From contig CM074764.1 in assembly GCA_037355855.1 (NCBI GenBank), positions 1,178,001-1,242,000 of the forward strand: a stretch of DNA of 64,000 bases, written 5' to 3'. Source of the DNA: Pseudo-nitzschia pungens (Eukaryota; Bacillariophyta; Bacillariophyceae; Bacillariales; Bacillariaceae). Made by a program: the position numbers and the translations under genes. Position 1 is the stretch's first letter. Each line of letters begins with the position of its first letter. The notes under the pieces are model-generated. The model did no database searches. It was not told where the DNA came from and was given only the letters and a program-made list of their open reading frames with translations. Shown one piece after another: positions 56,062 to 64,000 of this stretch.

Positions 56062-57333
56062 ATGTCGGCCGCAACCGGCACGCTGCGCGGGGCGATTCGG
56101 ACTCGTCGTCCATCTCGATTCGCATTTGCCGTTGCGGGTCGAATGGCCAATCTGCGCTCGGCGCGCAGAAGGGAATCCCGCCGATGGTGGTCGTCGTCGC
56201 CATCGCCGTCGCCTCGGGGATCCTCCACCGAACCCAAGCTGTCCGGACGCAACCGACGAGATCTCTTCGTTCTGGCGACGGGAGTCTGCGGAGCCACGTG
56301 GTACTATTTGGTTCATCGGGACAACGACTGGGACGAGGAGGTCCGGGGTGCCCGGCACCGATTGCTGCGGTGGATCGCCAGACGTCCGCGCTCGCACCGC
56401 AAAGAATTCGGCGCCGAAGCGTCCCTCGACTCGGCGTTGCGCCCGCTCGCGTTTCGCCGGTACCTCTCCGGAGCTCTGCCGCCCCGGTTCGGAAGCATCC
56501 ACGACAGCGGCAGCAGCGACGACCTTTCGTTTCTCCCCACCGTTGCGACCGTCGCGCAATCGGGAGAATTCTTTGCGGCCCGCCGGTGGCATCCCTTCGA
56601 GGCCACGCTGACCGCATCGATGGTCCCGGACCGTCCGGGATTTGTGTGGGACGCTCGAACGACGATCGTGGGATTGCCCCACTCCGTTCTGGAATGCCTG
56701 CTTCCTTCCGGCAGCGAACTCGAGAACAACAGCGAGACCGCCGATTCGCCGTCGGTAGTCGGGTCCATCGTGACCAAGGCCTGGGGAAAGTATCCGTTGA
56801 TTGAGGTCGAGGAGGAGGACCCGTGCGTCTTGTTTTGGTTGGCCTCGACCCCTTTGTTTCCCACCGTCTTTTGCGCTCGACCTCCGGAAAACGATGCGCC
56901 GAACCAAATGGTGGTGGCATTGGAATGGAGCGCCGCTTCGTCCACCGGGAACGCAACCGCGCAACTACTGTGCGACGACGGCGTCCACCGACGGCTGGAA
57001 TTTGTGGTTGCCCCGGCCGACACCGATGAGGGAGTGCCGCTCCTGCTGCGCCGAATCCGTGTCACCCCCAACGATGACACGAGTGACGGCGACCCCTGGC
57101 AGGCGACGTACGGGGACTACCGCCAATGCCTCATCACCGTCGCGACGCGCTCAAGAGAAGAACCGGGAGAGGAACCACGCGGCGGAGGCGACGGCGGTGA
57201 CGGGGGATCCGTGCGGTTGTTGTGGAGGGTGCCGACCACCATCGAGATTGGCAAGGGGACGGGAGAGGACTACCGACCCCGTTTTCGGATTCGCAACCAC
57301 CGGATCGAATTTGGCACGACGGGTGAGGGGTGA
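56062..57333 (+). CDS. DUF6544-like protein with one membrane segment
   Basis: A 423-residue protein. The N-terminus (1-65) is Arg/Ser-rich, fitting an organellar presequence, followed by a transmembrane segment (LFVLATGVCGATWYYLV, about 68-84). Residues about 120-415 follow the order of motifs I recall for the bacterial DUF6544 family: FRRYLSGALP, then QSGEFFA, WHPFEATLTASM, PGFVWDART, a diverged middle, LEWSAASSTGNATAQL, PWQATYGDYR and finally VRLLWRVPTTIEIG with YRPRFRI. The function of that family is not known. The middle carries poly-acidic and Gly-rich insertions. The start was placed at the first Met that precedes the basic presequence. Confidence 0.65.
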   Translation: MSAATGTLRGAIRTRRPSRFAFAVAGRMANLRSARRRESRRWWSSSPSPSPRGSSTEPKLSGRNRRDLFVLATGVCGATWYYLVHRDNDWDEEVRGARHRLLRWIARRPRSHRKEFGAEASLDSALRPLAFRRYLSGALPPRFGSIHDSGSSDDLSFLPTVATVAQSGEFFAARRWHPFEATLTASMVPDRPGFVWDARTTIVGLPHSVLECLLPSGSELENNSETADSPSVVGSIVTKAWGKYPLIEVEEEDPCVLFWLASTPLFPTVFCARPPENDAPNQMVVALEWSAASSTGNATAQLLCDDGVHRRLEFVVAPADTDEGVPLLLRRIRVTPNDDTSDGDPWQATYGDYRQCLITVATRSREEPGEEPRGGGDGGDGGSVRLLWRVPTTIEIGKGTGEDYRPRFRIRNHRIEFGTTGEG

Positions 57334-59589
57334 TCGATCCGATACGATGCCATGGGATCCGATGCCGTGCGATGCCAAGCAATCCAATAATCTGCTGCCC
57401 CGGAGAATGGATACTTTGTTTGGATACCGTGACAAATCGGGCGAACCAACCCGAAGATATTGTTCAACGTGAGTCACTCGCTCCTTCAACACGACGAAGG
57501 AATAAAATTAGTCCCCAAAGCGGTATATTGCCCGAGCGATGGTTGATTCCGAACTAAAAGTAAGGTTTACGGTAGACTTGTCCGCCATCCGATTCTCGCG
57601 CCAGACCTTTTTGAAACCCATGCATTATTTTTTTTCCAAGACTGCCCGAGAATGTTTCTGTTGACGGAAAAACAAAGATAGTAAGGAGTAACTTTCGTAC
57701 CGGTACGATAATTTTACCCGTAATTACCGGATACTGTGCTTCTTCAGAGGAAAGGTGGATCTTTCCCTAAATACTTCGTACTAAATATGGACCATAATAA
57801 TCACGGAAAGATTTACTGTGTCGATAATCGATTGCCATGACTTTTTTGGGTCATTGTTTGTTTCGTACCGTATGTGTGGGAAAGTTCTTGTTGTGATAGG
57901 ACATTGTTTCCATGGTCACATTCCTTTAGACATTATTACTGTAGATAGAACTAAGTAAGTTAAACGTAAGTCTTAAGGCTTACTTGTATTAGATAACAAC
58001 TTATGCTCCGCAATGACTACTTGGTATTTTGTTTGCGCAACGTTCAACGTGTAATCCATATCAGGTATCGTATCGATTATCTCAATAGCCTTTCCCAGGA
58101 CATTTGATACCGGTACATGGACAGACGAATAAAGGTATGGAGTATGGAGTGGGTTGCGACCTGCGACCTGCGACGTTTCGTTGATATCTTTTTAATATCT
58201 ATTCTACATATTTAACATACCGTACGTTATTAATCTCAATGCTGTAATCAAAATCATCATCCATCATCGTATCGATCGAGAAGCCGACTCACTCAGTCAC
58301 TCACTCACTCATCACTCGTCAATAGGCAACCAAAAATAAGATCCCGTTTGGATGGATTGTCTCCTTTTCTATTTTCCACATGGGATATGAGACATGGGAA
58401 AGAAGAATCGACACCACTCACGACACAACACAACACAACACAACACAACGCAACACAACACAACACAACACAACACACAAACGGTAGTCTGACCGATACA
58501 GCATACAGTCTTGTTTTCAATTGATGCATCTAGAAGTAAGCACAGTGCAGACCAGCAGAACAAGAATGACACCACCACTAGGGTCCAACGCATACGATGA
58601 CAATCACGAGCACGGGCACGGGCACGAGCACGAGCACGATCAGTTTTATTATGACGATCACGAGCACGAGCACCATCGCAATCTCTTGATGTATTGCCTC
58701 GCGATCCTTCCGTTGCTTGTGGTTTGTATTCTCCTCCCCAACACGTGCTATTCCATGCAACGAAACCGTGTCGATCGGCAACGAAAGCTGGACTGAAGAA
58801 GTCAACGAAAATGAAAATGAAAATGAAAATGAAAACGATCGAGACAGCGGCAGCACCTACAGCCGAAACCAAAGCATAAACCGAAACCCTTGGATCGTGA
58901 GGATTGTGTTTCGAAACCGTGGGCGTGCGTAATATATGTACGGCTATCTATGTTGGTCAATCTCCGATGCATCCCAAAACAAGGTTGCAATTGTGTGTCG
59001 ATTGCACGTGCCCCATGCAATACCGTTCCTACCAGATTGTCTCTCGAAAACACGACGGTTGGGGTCCGGTGACGCAGGTATAGGAAATTGGTTTTGTGCC
59101 GTGCTACTCGTACCGGAGCGCGTCAAACGCAACCCTGCGCTGCTCTCCGTCCCATCCCCGGCGAATTTCACGATATCGTGTTGCGGTTTTTTCTTTTCCG
59201 TTTTCGAAACCATTCGTGGCGTTCGACAGCCCCACCAGGCATCCACGATGGCATTCCACGCTGCGCTGCGCCCCGCGATCGTCCGTTTCCGTCGTTTTCC
59301 GAAACAAAACAAAACAAAACCAGTCGGCTCACTTGCGACGGAAGGCAAATGTTTGCGCGGGAACCACGATCGCATATACTCCGGTTCATGGTGAGCAGGA
59401 TTGTCGACCAGCCACCACACTCGACAGCAAACCATCGCGAAATAGTGGAATGCCCGTACACAAAACCGGTGAACCTTTGACGGTATCTCATCGTGGTGAA
59501 AGGATTTCCGTTGTTCATAAAATAATGTAGAACAGTAAATCAAAAGTAATGATCAAAAACTACGAACAACAATTTCACCGAGACGAGAA
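57334..59589. other. 2.3-kb intergenic region with microsatellites
   Basis: An ACACA-type 5-bp repeat lies at 58422-58480. TACCGGTA occurs at 57698 and 58108. Apart from the small frame at 58521-58796 I see no candidate gene. The region 59096-59530 has several overlapping frames but none is recognisable. Confidence 0.45.
58521..58796 (+). CDS. Possible small His-rich membrane protein
   Basis: A 91-codon frame; a start at Met16 is also possible. It has a HEHGHGHEHEHD stretch made by a GAGCAC/GGGCAC hexamer repeat, a DHEHEHH stretch, then a clear hydrophobic segment (LLMYCLAILPLLVVCILLP) and a short basic tail. This could be a metal-binding single-pass peptide, or a chance frame across a microsatellite. 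Nothing else supports it. Confidence 0.25.
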   Translation: MMHLEVSTVQTSRTRMTPPLGSNAYDDNHEHGHGHEHEHDQFYYDDHEHEHHRNLLMYCLAILPLLVVCILLPNTCYSMQRNRVDRQRKLD

Positions 59590-61934
59590 ATGATGGAACC
59601 TACTACATCGTAAGTGCAGCAGCAAAGCGCATCCAATATTGCAGTCTGCGCCTGAAGATGAATTTTGGAGATGCTGTAGGCTTCGAATCACCTATTCACT
59701 CACCCTTTTCGGTTTTTGTTGCCCTAACCTCCCAAACCAGTGTGGAAGAAGAGCACCGCAACGATGGCAACTGCAAACCATCGGAATCTGCAAATTCGAA
59801 ACGCACTGCCGCTGCTGCTGCTGCTGATACAGATTCTGCATCAACGCCGTGGAAGGGTGTGAAACCCGGTGCCAAGATTGCCGTCTACGACCCAAAGACC
59901 AAGCACTATTACCCCTGCACGGTGCTTCGGGAGGCGGAGATCGAAACCGAGAGCGACCCCTGCGGTCTGTTCGAGGTGCAGTACGAGGATAGCACCGAGA
60001 TCGCCGATCTGGCCAGGACTCCCTTTCGTTGGCAAGACTGCGAAGAAGGCGAGGAGGAGGAGGGAAACGACGACGACGAAGACTATGCCGAAGAAGAGGA
60101 GGACAATGATGATGATGACGATGTATACGACGACGACGACGACGACGACGATGATGAATCGTGGGGTGGAAGCGACGATGACCGAAAGCCCGCGGCGAGG
60201 AGATCCTCGAACCGCGCCGCAAAGCGCAAGCGCAACACCAAACACGTCATCGAAATCGATGAAACCGATGACGAGGACAACGGCGACGAAGCAGACGAAT
60301 ACAAGGATGCCAGCAACGCCAGCGATGCCACCAACCAACGCAGACGTGCAACCCGGAGAAACTCGATTCGCATCGAAAAGCACGAGGTCAATCCCATTAT
60401 TGAAATCGATAGCAGTGATGACGAACACAACAAAGGGTCGGAAACCAAGAGCGCGACGAGGGATGACGAAGACAATGAGGTTGCAGCCAGCCACCGCGTG
60501 CCCGTCCATGATGGAAGGAAGGACGACGCTGCCCGCGAGCGCTGCGAACCTGCTTGCCAAGACCGGTCGAAAGGCTCAGAGCCGGGAATCGAGAAGAATG
60601 GCGCTGCCGGGAAGGATGCAGAGGCCCACTCCGGCGAGGACAAAAAGTCAGAGGGCAAGTCGGTTCAATGTATGGCAGCAGAGGAAGCAGACGTCAAAAG
60701 CAAAAAGCGGAAGAAAGCACCAAGCAACTCCGACGAGAAGAAAGAGCCAACGACTGCTGCCAACTCAGACGAAGAATCAGTTGCATCGGTACAAACTCGG
60801 TGCTCGTCACAGGCAGCAGAGGAAGCAGACGCCACAAACAAAAAGCGCAAGGCGGTACAAAGCAACTCCGAGGCGAAGAAAGATCCAACGACTGCTGCCA
60901 ACTCAGACAAAGAATCGGTTGCATCGGTACAAACTCGGTGCTCTTCAGAGGCAGCAGAGGAAGCAGACGCCACAAACAAAAAGCGTAAGGAAGCACCGAC
61001 CCGATCGCCGAAGACCGAACTCCAAAGTAAATCAAACAGCTCCGGGGATGGGGTGGTCTCGACCAAAAATGAGAACGACCGTGAACAGGTAGCAATGTCC
61101 CCCCAGAAAAAGATGAAGGTTAAGGCGACGAGTGTCGGAAGCATCAAAGCGGAACCAAAGAGTGAGCCGAATACAGAACCAAAAACGACACCAAAAAGCA
61201 AAGATTCATCCAAACCGAGAGCGAAGCGCGCACCGAGCAAGCGCATGACGGAGTATCGGGCTCGGAAAGCAAAAGCGAACCAGTCCTCCGAAAAAGAGGC
61301 TGCCAAGACCAACAAACCCAAGCGCCTTACGGTCAAGGACGTCAAGGCGTCACACGACGCCAAGGAACTCACCAAGGAAGATGCTCTCCTCTCGTTGCTG
61401 GTGGCGCACTCAATTGCTGGCATTCAGGGCGTCACGTTCGAGCGTCTCTTTACCGAACTCGGATACCGTCCCAAGAACCGAGCAGTCGAAAAAGCCTGGA
61501 AAGAAGTCCGGCAGGACGGCCTGGTAGAGGAAGCTCCTGCTCCTCCCGAGGGCCGAAAGACCAAAGGCCGCTTGTACCGCCTAACCCAGAAGGGGATCGA
61601 CCGGGCCGCCCCCGAGGAATACCTGCAGTGGGTGGCGGAGGCGTCCGCCCTGGAAAACGCGGCGGCTTCGAACGCCGAGCTCCACGAGCTCATCAAGGCG
61701 AACGCGGTCAACGACTATGGAGCGGTGATCTTTGAGATTATGCTGGAGGCCAACCAGGAGGGAGTGGCCAAGTCCGCCAAAGAGATGGCGGACGAGTGTG
61801 GTGTCGACAAGGATTCGCACGGCTTTTTCTACGGATTCAAGTGGCTCAAGGATCAGGGGTACGCGGTGGCGAACCCCGGGGGGAGCAAGGGCCGGTCCAA
61901 ACTGTTCGTGCTCTCGGACAAGTGTTTTGTCTAG
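59590..61934 (+). CDS. Tudor-like / twin winged-helix nuclear protein (paralogue B)
   Basis: Preferred model: exon 1 is 59590-59609 (starting ATGATGG), a 131-nt GTAAGT...CAG intron, and exon 2 is 59741-61934, giving 737 residues; a single-exon alternative starts at 59658. Residues about 45-106 form a Tudor-like unit (PGAKIAVYDPKTKHYYPCTV, FEVQYEDSTEIADL). The middle is highly acidic, then Lys/Glu/Ser-rich, with three near-identical repeats around AAEEADATNKKRK and NSDEESVASVQTRCSS. The last 165 residues repeat the winged-helix pair of the gene at 36500-38920: KEDALLSLLVAHSIAGIQGV, LYRLTQKGIDRAAPEEY, VIFEIMLEANQEGVAKSAKE, ending SDKCFV. The pair looks like an expanded lineage-specific family, probably nuclear. 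Molecular role is inferred from domain type only. Confidence 0.82.
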
Positions 61935-62531
61935 TAGGGACAGTGCGGATGGTAACGATGGATTTGGATCTTGCCCTGTCGGTAAAAATTCCTGTCCAGA
62001 AACATCGACGAGAGCCATTCCTAAATTTTAACGATTTGCGAGGCAGTCGCTGCCTTTAGACTCTGGATTCATCTTTGTCAACAACGCGAACCCAAGGAAT
62101 CCGATTATGACATACAATGGAACAACCAATCAACAACACACTGCAGTGCATTATAATATATCAAATACATGTTTAGTATAACTTAATAGCTACGCTGTTC
62201 CGCTTACCCATGCATTTTTAGAGGCATGGTTTTTCCTCGGCAGATGGAAAAATGGCATTTGCAACCGACGTTGCCATGGTTTGTCCCTAGAGAGAAACGA
62301 GACTCCTCTGTATGGGACCGTACGGACTCATCAGCATTTATTCGAATAGATGTAAATACTATAATATTACGTATATTGTTTATTATATTATTATTATAAT
62401 ATAATAGTGATAGTTGGTTACAGTACCGTGTAGTAAGGTAGTAAGTAAGTTAGTTGACGAACAACAGCAGTTCGGTTCGTTTCGTTTCGTTTCGTTTGGG
62501 GATGGAATCATCATCGTCATCGATGCCCTCG
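61935..62531. other. Convergent gap, no gene seen
   Basis: AT-rich region between convergent stops, with ATTATA repeats near 62360-62405 and a TTTCG repeat near 62478-62498. Confidence 0.5.
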
Positions 62532-63047
62532 TCAGATTCCCAGGCGCTTGGCCCGCTGGAGGTTGACCAGTCTCAAACCCCGCTTGAGCGCCACCTCGTC
62601 GAGCGACTCGTGGGTCATGAGCGCCTTGAAGGTGGCCCGGACCACGTTGTAGTGGTTCCGGCTGCCGTGCGCCTTGGCGACCACGTTGGTGATTCCCAGC
62701 AGCTTGAGGATCTCGCAGCAGAGCGGGTTGCCCCGGAGCCCGTTGGTGGTGGTTCGGAGGACGACCTTGCAGGAGTTCTGCCGGCCCACCAGGTCCCGGG
62801 TGAGGGTCTTTCCGCGGTACCGGTCCACGAAGAATATGTTGCGCTTGGCCATCCGGCAGGCGATCTCGACGGCGTCCTCCGGCTCGAAGGCCTTGCCGAC
62901 GCCGAATCCGGCGCAGCCGCGGAGGTTGCCTCCGATGACGAGGGCCCGGAAGGAGACGACGCGTCCTCCCCGCCACATCTTGCTGACCCGGTCGGTGCGG
63001 ATCAGCATCTCGCCCCTGGTGGGGGTGTGCGTGTGTGCGCGTAAAGA

Positions 63048-63082
<35 letters not shown>

Positions 63083-64000
63083 TGATAGAGAGAGAGAGAG
63101 AGAAACAACAAAAATCGAGTATCAGCGTGGATTCTTTTTGTTTTCATGGGGAAAGAGTTGGGTCGAAATTCCAATCGGTCGTCGCTCGAATGGATCCGAT
63201 TCGGCATGTCTCCTGACGACGCCAAGTTGTTCGCGGCACCAACTGCTTGCTACCTCTGTTTTTGTGTGTGCGTGTGTGTGCGTGTGTCTGTTTATGTGTG
63301 CATGCATGCATATGCATGCACGCAGCACGGTATTTCTTTCGTTCCCCATTGCATTCCGACTGACTCACCATTCTCCGTGCGCCAATTGGTTGCGGGGAAT
63401 CTGGGTCTCCGCCGTGTCGTCGCCCGCCTCTTCGTTGCTGCCCCTTGCGGTCGCAAACAGGTCGTCCGTCGTGGGCAGCTCCATGTACTCGAATCGCTCC
63501 CTCTCGACCAGCTCGTCGATCCTGCGGAGCATTTCCTCCGAGGCGGCCTCCGAGTAGGTGTCGGCCGCCACGGCCCGCCGGGTCCCCACCAAGTCCTCGG
63601 TCGACCCGTCCGCGCTGGTGAAAAAGTCCATGAGTTTCAGCTCGGATTCCAGGGTGTCGATGTCGACGGTCGCATTCGCATTCGCATTCGCATTCGCGGT
63701 GGCTTCGGAAACCGCCGCCTCGTGGCGGAGGGCCCGGAGGGCGCCCCCCACCAGGGGACCGAGGGACGTCAGGTCGTCCTCCTCCTCGTCGAGGTCCAGA
63801 GCGTCCCGGACGCGGATCTGGGATCGATCGATCCTGGGGAGGGCGGTCTTGGCGTCGTTGGGTTCCCTCGGTCCGGCAGTGGCAGTGGCAGCGAGCTGCT
63901 TGCGGGCCATTCCACGGGCCCGATCCAGACGGGAGTAGTAGCCGTTCTTGGAAGGGGCGCGGCGGGGGCGAAAGGATCGGGGCTTTTTGTTGCTGCCGCT
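62532..64000 (-). CDS. Mitochondrial small-subunit ribosomal protein uS5 (5' end cut)
   Basis: Exon 2 is 62532-63015 and exon 1 runs from 63369 past the window edge (at least 30 further in-frame codons before Met at 63910 are open). The 353-nt intron is GTGAGT...CAG and contains TA and GA microsatellites; splicing gives HGEW-GEMLIRTDRVSKM. Exon 2 has the S5 core: RVSKMWRGGRVVSFRALVIG (RNA-binding domain) and FGVGKAFEPEDAVEIACRMA, followed by the C-terminal domain with GSRNHYNVVRATFKALMTHE. Exon 1 encodes a long acidic extension of the kind seen in mitochondrial S5, with an Asn-Ala dipeptide run from a hexamer repeat. uS5 sits near the mRNA entry channel of the small subunit. A mitochondrial rather than plastid role is inferred from the extension and divergence. 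Confidence 0.9.
63048..63110. repeat. TA and GA microsatellites in the uS5 intron
   Basis: About 11 TA units followed by irregular GA units, between the splice sites at 63016 and 63368. Confidence 0.9.

Noticed and set aside
55780..56964. 394-codon minus-strand frame opposite the DUF6544-like gene
   Set aside because: Antisense shadow in GC-rich coding DNA with no motif.

Overview
The window reads as nuclear DNA of a diatom-like alga, most plausibly a pennate diatom. The reasons are a decayed Copia-type polyprotein whose integrase, spacer and RT/RNase H segments resemble the diatom CoDi elements as I remember them, eukaryotic genes with short GT-AG introns, N-terminal signal or transit-type extensions, and short intergenic gaps next to a gene-free repeat block. 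Species cannot be fixed without a search.

Layout. Positions 1-23.9 kb are a repeat block. It holds a 187-bp tandem array, two arrays of one 40-bp satellite, a 15.5-kb segment with 24-bp terminal inverted repeats lying between those 40-bp arrays, and inside it a nearly intact-looking Copia LTR retrotransposon (4326-13368) inserted in a 181-bp satellite. Further arrays follow: compound minisatellites, a roughly 148-bp array, a second 181-bp array that looks like a diverged, inverted relative of the first, a very homogeneous 197-bp array and a 22-bp minisatellite. The retroelement has almost identical LTRs but a scrambled, deleted coding region, so it looks like a recently mobilised non-autonomous copy.

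Positions 24.2-64 kb are gene-bearing. In order: a small mitochondrial-type protein, an arylsulfatase (two exons, minus strand), a membrane-anchored FKBP, an HD-domain-like protein, a stellacyanin-type cupredoxin, a Tudor-like/twin winged-helix protein, a RusA-type resolvase set in low-complexity DNA, a CPBP (Rce1-like) membrane protease, an F-box-like zinc protein whose C-terminus looks retrotransposon-derived, a MYND zinc-finger protein, a SHAQKYF-type Myb factor (two exons), a DUF6544-like protein, a paralogue of the Tudor/winged-helix protein, and the mitochondrial ribosomal protein uS5 (two exons, cut by the window end). Genes are monocistronic and alternate in strand; there are no operons. 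Two short MITEs of one family and one longer hairpin-rich MITE lie in the gaps.

The best leads are the TIR-bounded segment and its zinc-finger-like reading frame, the inverted pair of 181-bp satellites, the RusA-like gene with a C-terminal SUMO-interaction-like motif, the F-box/retrotransposon-domain fusion, the Tudor/winged-helix pair, and a sulfatase whose active-site motif is CSASR instead of the usual CxPxR.
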